Origin: Maritimibacter alkaliphilus
GTDB taxonomy: Bacteria > Pseudomonadota > Alphaproteobacteria > Rhodobacterales > Rhodobacteraceae
DNA: 64,000 nt
Assembly: GCF_019801605.1 (NCBI RefSeq)
Contig: NZ_JAHVIT010000002.1
Location: forward strand, 806,001 to 870,000
Reading direction: 5' to 3'
Position numbers and translations under genes: made by a program. Shown piece after piece: positions 43,808 through 51,998 of the stretch. The notes under the pieces are model-generated. The model was not told the DNA's origin. It did not search any database and saw only the letters and a program-made list of their open reading frames with translations. Position 1 is the first letter of the stretch; the number at the start of each line of letters is the position of its first letter.

Positions 43808-44241
43808 TGCTCGAAGCCGTCATCGCTCGCCTGAAGGACGAGGTGCCCGCGCTCGGCAAGCGCGTGCGCGGCTCGGCCGATCTCGTCGTCCTCCTGAAAT
43901 CAGGTGCGAAGCCGCCCACCGGGGCTTCGGCCTATGTCCTGCCGCTCGGCACCCGTGGCCAGAAGCCCGACGTGATGTCGGGGGCCTATCGTCAGCCGGT
44001 CCTGCGGCACATCTCCGTGGCGCTCTTCGTCTCCTCGCTCGATCGCCTGGGCGAACGCGGCCTGGATGAGGCCGAGACGCTGATCGAGGAGATCGTCGCC
44101 GCCATGATCGGCTGGGAACCGGGTGAAGATGCGGTTGGCGTCTTCTACCTGACGGCCGCCGAGCTCATCCATTTCGTGGACGGCATCCAAGTCTATGAAA
44201 TCCAGTTCGCAATCGAAGACCAGCTGAGAGGCACCGCATGA
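43807..44241 (+). CDS. Gp37-like tail terminator (DUF1834)
   Basis: A 144-residue protein coupled to gpG by a TGATG overlap. It matches the gp37 group: MLEAVIARLKDEVPALGKRV, the conserved RHISVALFVSS strand, GLDEAETLIEEIVAAMIGWE and the ending IYEIQFA-like QVYEIQFAIEDQL. It probably terminates tail tube growth and joins the tail to the head. Confidence 0.83.
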   Translation: MLEAVIARLKDEVPALGKRVRGSADLVVLLKSGAKPPTGASAYVLPLGTRGQKPDVMSGAYRQPVLRHISVALFVSSLDRLGERGLDEAETLIEEIVAAMIGWEPGEDAVGVFYLTAAELIHFVDGIQVYEIQFAIEDQLRGTA

Positions 44242-44417
44242 GCAAGCCGAAGACGATTTCGCGCCCGGCAACCGGTGGACGGTTCATCCGGGACAAGGCG
44301 ACCGGGGCGCTGAGCTCCGACGCCGACAAACAGGCCCAGGACGCCCAGGCGGAGCTGGTGGCCGAAGCTGAACCTGCCGCGGCCAAGACGCCCGCGCGCT
44401 CCTCGAAAGGGACCTGA
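44238..44417 (+). CDS. small basic tail-region protein
   Basis: A 59-residue protein starting within the stop region of the gp37-like gene (ATGA overlap) and ending two bases before the tube gene. The start SKPKTISRPATGGRFIRDKA is basic and the rest is Ala/Glu/Lys-rich low complexity. It sits where Mu-like phages have DUF2635-type gp38, but no family could be assigned. The tight spacing supports it. Confidence 0.6.
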   Translation: MSKPKTISRPATGGRFIRDKATGALSSDADKQAQDAQAELVAEAEPAAAKTPARSSKGT

Positions 44418-44419
44418 TC

Positions 44420-45349
44420 ATGGCCATCCGCCGCTGGCGCAAGCTCGCCATCCTGCACAAGATCGAAGCCACCTATGGCGCCGACGCGGCGCCGGCCGCC
44501 GCCGATGCGATGGTGGCCTCGAACGTCACCTTCACGCCGATGGAGGGCGAAGAGGTCAACCGCGACCTGTTGCTGCCCTACATGGGCAACCAGGGTGTCC
44601 TGCTGGCCGGGCTCTACGGCCGGCTGGAATTCGACGTCGAGATCGCGGGCGCCGGCGCGGCCGGCGACGTGCCGGCCTACGGCTCGCTCCTGCGCGTGTC
44701 CGGGCTTTCCGAGACCGTCACGGCCAGCACCTCGGTCGAATACAGCGTCGTCGAGGATGACCAGGAGAGCGGCTCGCTCTACTTCATCTCGGAGAAGGTG
44801 CAGCACGTCCTTCTCGGCGGGCGCGCCACCTTCACCATGACCTTCACGCCGAAGGGCATCCCGAAGCTCCGTTTCACCTACCAGGGCCTCTTGGGCACGA
44901 TCTCGGATATCGGCGCAATGCCGGCGGTGGACCAGTCGGCCTGGACCAAGCCGGTGATCGTGTCGAAGGCGAACACCACCATGTCGCTGCACGGCTGGTC
45001 GGCCGTGGCCGAAAGCCTGAGCGTCGATCTGGGCAACACGCTTACCCCGCGCTTCTTGATCGGGGACGAGGTGATGGCGATCACCGATCGCAGCTCGACG
45101 GGCACGGCCGTGGTCGAGGCGCGGGATGTCGCGACCGTGAACTGGTTCGACATCGCCCAGCAGCGGACGCGCGGGGCACTGGCCTTGGTGCATGGCACCG
45201 TCGCCGGCAACATCGTGGAAGTGGCCGCGCCGAAGGTTGAGATCGGCCGGCCGACGCAGGGCCAGACCGATGGCATCGTGAACTATTCGCTGCCGCTCAT
45301 GCTCTGCCCCGATGCCGGCATGGACGAGCTGGTGCTGACGGTTCGTTGA
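44420..45349 (+). CDS. major tail tube protein (siphovirus type)
   Basis: A 309-residue protein, beta-rich, with the typical start AIRRWRKLAILHKIEATYGA, PMEGEEVNRDLLLPYMGNQG and repeated immunoglobulin-like strands to LPLMLCPDAGMDELVLTV. No tail sheath gene is present, so the tail is flexible and non-contractile, unlike Mu itself. It forms the tube along the tape measure. It is followed by the DUF1653-like and chaperone genes. Confidence 0.88.
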   Translation: MAIRRWRKLAILHKIEATYGADAAPAAADAMVASNVTFTPMEGEEVNRDLLLPYMGNQGVLLAGLYGRLEFDVEIAGAGAAGDVPAYGSLLRVSGLSETVTASTSVEYSVVEDDQESGSLYFISEKVQHVLLGGRATFTMTFTPKGIPKLRFTYQGLLGTISDIGAMPAVDQSAWTKPVIVSKANTTMSLHGWSAVAESLSVDLGNTLTPRFLIGDEVMAITDRSSTGTAVVEARDVATVNWFDIAQQRTRGALALVHGTVAGNIVEVAAPKVEIGRPTQGQTDGIVNYSLPLMLCPDAGMDELVLTVR

Positions 45350-45512
45350 TCCAGGCATTCCATGGGGAGCGGTGAGGCCGGGTCCGCTTCAGGACCCGGC
45401 CAAGACCCACACCAATGCACCGGGAAGGCGGGTGCGGAGGTCAGGACAAGTGCCCAACCGCAGAGAGACGACTGCGGGAGCCTTCATAACTCTGCAGCTG
45501 AGGGCAAGTGCC

Positions 45513-45758
45513 ATGAAGACCCCAGACGTGATGTCGATCGAAATGGAAGCCGTAGCTATTGCGGCGCCGCAGGGGTCCAGCTGGAAACATGCAAAGTCCG
45601 GGGGCGAGTACGCCGTGATCGGGCATTGCTTTCTCGAAGCGGATGCCGCCCCGGCCGTGCTCTACGCCCTCACATCGGACGGTGAACATCCAATCTGGGC
45701 GCGAGCTGCGTCCGAGTTTCTGGACGGGCGCTTCACCCGCATTTCACTCACAGACTGA
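45513..45758 (+). CDS. DUF1653-like small protein
   Basis: An 81-residue protein from the ATG at 45513 (GAGGGC before it); an upstream extension to 45372 is open but has no ribosome site. The body YAVIGHCFLEADAAPAVLYA with LTSDGEHPIWARAASEFLDG follows the DUF1653 pattern (SH3-like, Y..YG..G..W.RP...F). Such proteins are not structural tail components in known phages, so its place between tube and chaperone is unusual. Confidence 0.65.
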   Translation: MKTPDVMSIEMEAVAIAAPQGSSWKHAKSGGEYAVIGHCFLEADAAPAVLYALTSDGEHPIWARAASEFLDGRFTRISLTD

Positions 45759-45770
45759 AGGATAGACCAG

Positions 45771-46145
45771 ATGAAATTCACCCTCGCCAAAAGCATACGT
45801 TACTGGTGGCCGGTCACCGTGCGCATGCCCGACCCGAACACGCCCGGCAAAATCATCGAGCAGCAGCTGAAAGTGCTCTTCGAGCCCAAGGGGCGCGATG
45901 AGGCGATTGCGGCGCAGGACGCCTATGCGGCCCTCGGCAGCGTCCGTGAGCGGGCCGACCATGAGCACGCGGAGCTGCGGGACGTCGTGAAGGGCTGGGA
46001 CGATGTGGTGGATGAGGACCGCAATCCGGTGCCCTTCACCGAGGAGGCGATCCAGGCGGCGCTGCAGCTGAGCTGGTTCCGGACCGGCGTTTACAACGCC
46101 TATGCGGACAGCCTGGCCGGCCAGGAGGCCCGCCTGGGAAACTGA
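45771..46145 (+). CDS. tail assembly chaperone G
   Basis: A 124-residue protein, the short product of a G/GT pair. It reads FTLAKSIRYWWPVTVRMPDP and FEPKGRDEAIAAQDAYAALG, acidic and helical, with EEAIQAALQLSWFRTGVYNA near the end. GAAGGATAGACC precedes the ATG. Its last codons contain the slippery heptamer GGGAAAC directly before the stop TGA. It binds and protects the tape measure protein during tail assembly. Confidence 0.83.
   Translation: MKFTLAKSIRYWWPVTVRMPDPNTPGKIIEQQLKVLFEPKGRDEAIAAQDAYAALGSVRERADHEHAELRDVVKGWDDVVDEDRNPVPFTEEAIQAALQLSWFRTGVYNAYADSLAGQEARLGN
46136..46142 (+). promoter_or_regulatory. -1 programmed frameshift site GGGAAAC
   Basis: The zero frame reads G GGA AAC and then stop TGA (46143-46145). 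A -1 slip to GGG AAA gives continuing frame CTG ACC GAG through 46507 with no stop. XXXYYYZ geometry and position immediately before the stop match the lambda G/GT arrangement (GGGAAAG there). Confidence 0.8.
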
Positions 46146-46507
46146 CCGAGGCGGCGCGCGTCTGGGCGCTGCATCGGACCGGCCGCGCGGATGACCGCGT
46201 GGCCACGACGCCCGACGAGGACGTCCTGGCCGACTTCCAGGCAATGGGGCTCGATCTTCCCGACCATGTCCCCAGGGAAGACGATGCCTTCGAGATTTGG
46301 CCCGAGAACTGGCACAGCCTGATCGCCTGGATCGCATGCGAGACGCAGTGGCGGGTCATGAGCGGTTCAGGGGGCAATTGGTACCTTGGCCTGGACTACA
46401 CCGCAGTAGACGTGGTGATGCGACGGCTGAAGCTGGAAGACGAGGTCTTCGCTGATCTGCAGGAGATGGAGCGCACGGCGCTTGCGACCTTTGCAGAGAG
46501 TGACTGA
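46142..46507 (+). CDS. T part of the G/GT frameshift tail chaperone
   Basis: This 121-residue extension (LTEAARVWALHRTGRADDRV onward, including DFQAMGLDLPDHVPREDDAF and IWPENWHSLIAWIACETQW) has no ATG near its beginning and only a GTG at 46199. It is read by -1 frameshifting at 46136-46142, giving a GT fusion of about 245 residues. The T part contacts the tube protein in lambda-like systems. It ends at the start of the tape measure gene. Confidence 0.78.
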   Translation: MTEAARVWALHRTGRADDRVATTPDEDVLADFQAMGLDLPDHVPREDDAFEIWPENWHSLIAWIACETQWRVMSGSGGNWYLGLDYTAVDVVMRRLKLEDEVFADLQEMERTALATFAESD

Positions 46508-49500
46508 TGGCCGACCCCTTCGTGATGTCCTTCCGCTTTCAGGGCGACGGCTCGCAGCTTAAGGCTGCCTCGGCCGAAGCCCGGAAGGATATCACGTCGG
46601 TCGGCGGTGCCGCCGCCGCGACCGCGAACGATCTCGATACCCACACCCAGGCGCTGACTCGCGAAACCGCCGCTGTCCGCGAAGCTGCCGCCGCCAATCG
46701 GGAGCTCGCCGCCGCCGAGATTGAGGCGCGCGATCGGGTCGCACGGGCTCTTGGGACCACACTCCAGCCCGTCGAGCGCAAACTACCCACAAACCTCTCT
46801 GGCTTCGAAAGCGCTGCCCAACCGACGGCGGACAATCAGCGTGCGATCGTCGCCGCCACGACCTCCCAGCAGAATGCCCTGCGTGGGCTCGGTGCCGAGG
46901 TTGCGGCGACGCGCCAGGAAAGCGTGCTCTACCGGGCTGAGCTCGACGCTGTGCGCGCCCGCTACAATCCGCTTTTCGCTGCCAGCCAGCAGTATGAGCA
47001 GGAGCTGCGCGACATCGCCGAGGCCGAGCGTCTAGGTGCGCTTTCAGCGATGGAAGCGGCGCGCGCCCGGGAAGTGGCCGCGGCGCAGATCGCGCCGGCA
47101 ACGGCCCTGGTGCGCGACCACACCGGCGCCATCAAGCTGGATACCTGGGAGGCCCGCAACCTCTCCTACCAGATGAACGACGTCTTCCAGTCGTTGATCC
47201 TTGGCATGCCACCCACCCAGGTGCTGCTGCAACAGGGCCCGCAGATCACACAGATCTACGGCGGCGTCGGTCGCACCTTCCGCGCGCTGACACAGGCGCT
47301 CACGCCCATGCGCGTGGGGCTTGGCCTCGCGGCTGTCTCGGTCATTGCCCTTGGCACGGCTTACAACAGCTATCTGCGGTCGACGAAGGAAGTTCAGACC
47401 GCAAGCGAAGGTCTCGGCCGGGCCGTGACCGGAACGGCGGCCGAGATGGAGGCCGCAGCGCGGGCCGGCGCGGCCGCTGCAGGTATTTCGGTGTCGGCGG
47501 CCCGCGCGATGCAGTCGTCTTTCCTGCGGACCGGGCGGATCGGGGCGGAGAACTTCGAGGCGTTGATCGGCCTGTCAAAGGACTTTTCAACGACCATGGG
47601 GCTGACGGCCGAAGCCGGCCGTGAAGCCCTGACCGAGCTCTTTGCCGATCCCGCCAACGCCGCAGACGAACTCTACAACAAATATGGGCTGATCGACGGC
47701 GCCGTCGCGCGGCAGGTCTCGCAACTGGCCGGCCAGAACCGGCTGATCGAGGCGCAAGCCCGACTTCTGGAGGCGCTGCCGGACCGGCTCGTCGATGCAG
47801 CGGACGCGACCACCCTGCTCGGGCGCGCCTGGCAAGGTGTCGCCACCGGCGCCAGTTCCGCCTTCGACTGGATCGGCAGGACCATCGATCGGGCTTTGTC
47901 GGGGCCGGAGCTGGACGAGCAAATTACCGACCTGCAGGCGCGCCTGGCACGGGCCGAGCAGGTCGCCGGAACCCGGGCCGCGAGCCGTCACAACGTCGGC
48001 GATATCGAGGAGCTCCGCGCGGAACTGGCCGCCCTGCAGGCGATCCGCGATCAGCGCGACGCGCGAAACAACCGCTCCGAGGCCTCTCAGCGCGGGGCAG
48101 CGGCCTTGCGGATCGCAGATGGTGCCGGGGTCAACGCGCGCGGGATCGAGGCCGAGCGTCTGCGCAACGAACTCGCCACGCTTCAGGGCGGGCTGGCGGC
48201 CCCGGACCTCGACGAGGTTCAGCGTGACCGGATCACCCGGGCGATCGAGGCGACCTCGGCCGCCCTCGATGCACTGAACGCCCGCAAGGAGCGCCAGGCG
48301 GCGCTCGACCGCATCGAGATCGCGCTGATCAACGAGCGCAACCCGCTGGTCCGGGCAGAGTTGGAAGGCCGCCGCGCCCTGCTTGAAGCTGAGGCCGGAG
48401 AGACGACGGCTGCCGAGCGCGCAGCAGCTGCGCAACGGGCGCGCAACCGGGTGATAGAGGAGACCATCGCCGGCGCCAGGGCCCAAGCGAGCGATCTGCG
48501 GGGCGAGACCGAGGTCCGCGCCCGGCTTGCCGCCCAGGTCGCCGCCGGCACGCTCACCGCCGAGGAGGCGAACACCGTCCTCCAGCAGGAGCTACAGCTG
48601 CGCCCCCTGATCGCGGCCGCAGCACTGGCCGAGGGCGCGGAGAAGACCCGGCTGAAGGCCGTGATCCAGGAGCTCCAATCCGCCTATGTGGCCTCGGCAC
48701 GGGTTCAGCGCCAGACCGATGCGGCCACCTCGGTGCGAGACTACCTGCGGGGCCAGTCCGAGAAGCTGGAGATGCTCCGGCTGGAGGCCGCGCTGCTGGG
48801 CGAGTCGGAGGCCACACGCACCCGGCTGCTCGCGTTGGCAGAGGCGGAGCAGAAGATCCGCCAGATGCGCCTCGACCCAGCCGGGGCTTTGGCGGACGCG
48901 ATGCGTCAGCAGGCCTTCGCCACGGCCGAGGCCACCCGCGAACTGGAGCGGCAGATAGACACCTGGCGCGACCTCCAGTCGGCCGGCGAAGACGCCATCG
49001 ACGGGGCGCTCGACGCCCTGCGCAGCGGCGACATCCGCGGCGCGCTCAGTGAGCTTGCGGCAGACATCAGCGACACGATCTTCGAGCTCGGCGTAGGCAA
49101 CCCCATCAAAAATGCACTGCTTGGCACGGATCACGGCACCTTCGATGACCTCGGTGGCTTTGCCGGCATCTGGGATCGGCTCACGGGCAAGACCCCCGCC
49201 GTGCCGACGATTTCGACCCAGTCGATGGCCACTGGCGCCATGCATGTCACCGCGGCCTCTGTGGTGATCAATGGCGGCATCACCGGCGCGCTGCCCGGGG
49301 CAGCGGCCAACCTCACCGGCGCTGCCGGCGGCGCGGGCATCGGCTCGGACGTCGCCCGGCAGGTCTGGGAGTACTTCGGCGCAAAGGGTCTCGCCCCGCA
49401 CCAGATCGCAGGCATCCTCGGCAACGTCTCGGCCGAGAGCGCGTTCAACCCGCTGGCGGTCGGCGATGGCGGCACGTCCTTCGGGTTGTTCCAGCACCAC

Positions 49501-50346
49501 GCCGAGCGCGGCCAGGGATTGCTGTCGTCTCTGGGCGGCATCGGCAATCTGGGCGATATCAAAGGCCAGCTGGAATACGTCTGGCAGGAGCTACTGACCG
49601 GCGAAAATGGTGTCCTGAAGCAGCTGCTGGCCGCGACGGACGTGACCCAGGCCACCCAGGCCTTCGTCGGCTTCGAGCGCCCTTCGGGCTGGAGTGCGGC
49701 CAACCCTATGGGCGCTCTTGGCTGGACGGACCGGCTGGGCGCCGCGCAGTCCGCGATGGACACGTTCTCGCAGTCGGCCATCGCAGCCACCGGGAACCTC
49801 GGGACACTGGGCGGCGGCTTCGAGACCTTCGGCACGGCCCTGCAACAGGCCATCGCCGGCGGCATGACCGGGGGCGGCACGGGTTCGCTGCTGTCGCTGG
49901 CGATCGGCGGCGTCGGCTCCCTCCTGGGCATTCCGGGCTTCGCGAACGGCGGGCCCACCGGCGGCAGCGATCCGACCCGTGTGGCCGGCGTGGTCCATGA
50001 AGAGGAATTCGTCTTCGACGCAGGCGCCACGCGCCGGATCGGCGTCGGCAACCTGGAGGCGCTGCGACGGGGCACCCTGCGCGGCTATGCCGACGGCGGC
50101 CACGTCAGCTCGATCGGCCCACGCTACGCCCCGGCGCTCCGTCCCGAGCCCGCCCCGCGCAGCCCTCTTCAACGCGACGACCAACCCGTCCGGGTCGAGC
50201 TGTTGGTGCAACCCTCCGGCGAGTTCGACTTCCGCACCCAGCAGGTGGCCCGCGGCGTCACCGTCGACATGATCCGCGACTACGACCGCAACGTCGCACC
50301 CGCGACCTATGCCCGCATCGCCAGCGATCCGCGGAGGGTCGGCTGA
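46507..50346 (+). CDS. tail tape measure protein with lysozyme-like domain
   Basis: A 1279-residue protein. The first 230 residues and 450-900 are coiled coil (Ala/Glu/Arg-rich). A hydrophobic stretch near 265-285 (RVGLGLAAVSVIALGTAY) fits a tape-measure membrane segment. Residues about 945-1085 resemble phage tail lysozyme: VWEYFGAKGLAPHQIAGILG, NVSAESAFNPLAVGDGG, FGLFQHHAERGQG, with a likely catalytic Glu in SAESAFNP. The typical end FANGGPTGGSDPTRVAG and a Gly-rich tail follow. It sets tail length and opens peptidoglycan during DNA entry. Confidence 0.92.
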   Translation: MADPFVMSFRFQGDGSQLKAASAEARKDITSVGGAAAATANDLDTHTQALTRETAAVREAAAANRELAAAEIEARDRVARALGTTLQPVERKLPTNLSGFESAAQPTADNQRAIVAATTSQQNALRGLGAEVAATRQESVLYRAELDAVRARYNPLFAASQQYEQELRDIAEAERLGALSAMEAARAREVAAAQIAPATALVRDHTGAIKLDTWEARNLSYQMNDVFQSLILGMPPTQVLLQQGPQITQIYGGVGRTFRALTQALTPMRVGLGLAAVSVIALGTAYNSYLRSTKEVQTASEGLGRAVTGTAAEMEAAARAGAAAAGISVSAARAMQSSFLRTGRIGAENFEALIGLSKDFSTTMGLTAEAGREALTELFADPANAADELYNKYGLIDGAVARQVSQLAGQNRLIEAQARLLEALPDRLVDAADATTLLGRAWQGVATGASSAFDWIGRTIDRALSGPELDEQITDLQARLARAEQVAGTRAASRHNVGDIEELRAELAALQAIRDQRDARNNRSEASQRGAAALRIADGAGVNARGIEAERLRNELATLQGGLAAPDLDEVQRDRITRAIEATSAALDALNARKERQAALDRIEIALINERNPLVRAELEGRRALLEAEAGETTAAERAAAAQRARNRVIEETIAGARAQASDLRGETEVRARLAAQVAAGTLTAEEANTVLQQELQLRPLIAAAALAEGAEKTRLKAVIQELQSAYVASARVQRQTDAATSVRDYLRGQSEKLEMLRLEAALLGESEATRTRLLALAEAEQKIRQMRLDPAGALADAMRQQAFATAEATRELERQIDTWRDLQSAGEDAIDGALDALRSGDIRGALSELAADISDTIFELGVGNPIKNALLGTDHGTFDDLGGFAGIWDRLTGKTPAVPTISTQSMATGAMHVTAASVVINGGITGALPGAAANLTGAAGGAGIGSDVARQVWEYFGAKGLAPHQIAGILGNVSAESAFNPLAVGDGGTSFGLFQHHAERGQGLLSSLGGIGNLGDIKGQLEYVWQELLTGENGVLKQLLAATDVTQATQAFVGFERPSGWSAANPMGALGWTDRLGAAQSAMDTFSQSAIAATGNLGTLGGGFETFGTALQQAIAGGMTGGGTGSLLSLAIGGVGSLLGIPGFANGGPTGGSDPTRVAGVVHEEEFVFDAGATRRIGVGNLEALRRGTLRGYADGGHVSSIGPRYAPALRPEPAPRSPLQRDDQPVRVELLVQPSGEFDFRTQQVARGVTVDMIRDYDRNVAPATYARIASDPRRVG

Positions 50347-50996
50347 TGGCGCTGACCTTTCCACTCTCCACCGCCCTCTTCTTCGACCTGCTCCCGATCA
50401 GCCGGGTGACCTTCCGGTTGGGAGCGGCCCTCACCAGCAGCGAGACCGGGGGTGGCGAGGTCATCACCCACCGGATCGGCGCGCGCCTCTGGACCGGCGA
50501 GATCACCCTCGACAAGGACCGCCACCGCGAGCTCGCCGCAGTTGAGGCCCTGATCGCCCTGCTGGAGGAGCCGGGCGCCAGCTTCCTGCTGCATGACAAG
50601 CGCCAGGTCGGCCCCCGCGCCGATCCCGACGGAACAGTGCTCGGCGCGGCTGAGCCCCTCATCGCTGATCTGGCCACCGACATGAGCGGCCTCAGCCTCC
50701 AAGGGCTGCCCGAAGGCTACTCCCTCTCGCCCGGTGACTACCTCGGCTTCAGCTATGGCAGCGCGCCCACCCGCCATGCGCTTCACCGCCTCGTGACGGG
50801 CGGCACCGCATCCGCCAGTGGGACCACGCCCACGCTGTCTGTCGTGCCGGCGCTGCGCCTCGGCGTGGCCCCAGGGACGCCGGTGCAGCTCGTCAGCCCC
50901 TCCTGCAAGGCCCGTCTCTCAAGTGCCGACTACGGCACCGGCAAGGCCGTCCTCTCGGAGGGTGGGACGCTCTCCTGGACCCAGACCCTGAGGTAG
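50346..50996 (+). CDS. distal tail protein candidate
   Basis: A 216-residue beta-rich protein coupled to the tape measure stop (TGATG). It begins FPLSTALFFDLLPISRVTFR and has GGEVITHRIGARLWTGEITL, a pattern of baseplate/tail-tip hub proteins. It lies in the order tape measure - this gene - DUF2163-like - small protein - J-like, common in siphophages of alphaproteobacteria and their gene transfer agents. Exact family not recognised. Confidence 0.7.
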   Translation: MALTFPLSTALFFDLLPISRVTFRLGAALTSSETGGGEVITHRIGARLWTGEITLDKDRHRELAAVEALIALLEEPGASFLLHDKRQVGPRADPDGTVLGAAEPLIADLATDMSGLSLQGLPEGYSLSPGDYLGFSYGSAPTRHALHRLVTGGTASASGTTPTLSVVPALRLGVAPGTPVQLVSPSCKARLSSADYGTGKAVLSEGGTLSWTQTLR

Positions 50997-50997
50997 C

Positions 50998-51597
50998 ATG
51001 CCCGAACTTGACGCATATCAGCTGGCGCAGGCCGCCGAACGGCAAGGCACCGATGCCCATGTGCTGCTCTGGATCGCGGCGCGCCACCGCACCACCCGCG
51101 TGATCGAGGGGATCGGGTTCTGGACCGGCGACGACCACCAGACCTTTATCACCAGCGGTCAGAGCCGGCTCTATTTCGGCGCGGGCGCGGTCATCGAGGT
51201 CGCCCCGATCAGGGCCGCCATCGGCCTGAAGGTGCAGACCCACCGGGTCACCCTGCCGCCGCTGCGGGACGAGGTGCGACAAGCGCTGCGCGCCTATGAG
51301 CCCCGCAACGCCGAGGTGGAGATCCACGTCTGCCCCATGGACCTGCAAAGCGGCCTCCCGGTCTCGGACCCGATCCGGATGGTGAAGGGCACCTTGAACG
51401 AAGCGCCCGAGGCCTTCGGCCCCAAAGGGGAGGCCTCGCGGGTGGAACTCAGCATTTCGACCTCGGCCCGGCGCCTGACGTTCGGGCTCCCGCTCTTCCG
51501 CTCGTCCGCCGCCCTCAAGCTGCGCAACGCCTCTGACCGCTTCCGGGAATATTCCGATGTCGCCGGTGACTGGACAGTGCCGTGGGGAGGCAAATGA
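50998..51597 (+). CDS. DUF2163-like tail tip protein
   Basis: A 199-residue protein. It begins LDAYQLAQAAERQGTDAHVL and has VIEGIGFWTGDDHQTFITSG, ending DRFREYSDVAGDWTVPWGGK, the WG-type ending seen in DUF2163/tail hub proteins. It is beta-rich with no catalytic motif. It lies one base after the previous stop, and its stop overlaps the ATG of the next gene. Confidence 0.72.
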   Translation: MPELDAYQLAQAAERQGTDAHVLLWIAARHRTTRVIEGIGFWTGDDHQTFITSGQSRLYFGAGAVIEVAPIRAAIGLKVQTHRVTLPPLRDEVRQALRAYEPRNAEVEIHVCPMDLQSGLPVSDPIRMVKGTLNEAPEAFGPKGEASRVELSISTSARRLTFGLPLFRSSAALKLRNASDRFREYSDVAGDWTVPWGGK

Positions 51598-51998
51598 TGG
51601 ACCGCGCCGTCCTGCTGCACCGCTATATCACCAGCCTGCGCGAAACCCCGCGCTACCGCCTCGGCCAGTTCGACGGCGCGATCTTCGCAGCGGACTGGGT
51701 CCTGTTTCTGACCGGGGCCGATCCGATCGCTGAGTTCCGCTCGGGATATGCCTCGCGCCGCGTCGCAGCCGAGCAGCTGGCAGAGGCCGGCTTCAGCGCT
51801 GCTGGTGATCTCGCGGCCGCCCGCCTGCAGGAGCTGTCGGGGTGGTGTGCCGCGCGGGTCGGCGACGTGGCGCAACTTCACCAGGGTCGCGCGGCCTGTT
51901 TCGGGATCGTCGGCGGCGCCTACATCCATGTCGTGCATCCCCGCGTCGGCCTCGACGTGATCCGGCTCAGCGCCGCGACACGAATGTTCCGGCCATGA
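51597..51998 (+). CDS. DUF6950 / NlpC-P60-position tail protein, Cys apparently lost
   Basis: A 133-residue protein from the ATG at 51597 (GGGGAGG six bases before; 51594 is possible). It reads LHRYITSLRETPRYRLGQFD then GAIFAADWVLFLTGADPIAE, and later ACFGIVGGAYIHVVHPR. This position is usually held by a tail peptidase with Cys in an FDCxxFAADWV-like motif; here the residue is Gly. It may be structural only. Identification is tentative. Confidence 0.6.
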   Translation: MDRAVLLHRYITSLRETPRYRLGQFDGAIFAADWVLFLTGADPIAEFRSGYASRRVAAEQLAEAGFSAAGDLAAARLQELSGWCAARVGDVAQLHQGRAACFGIVGGAYIHVVHPRVGLDVIRLSAATRMFRP

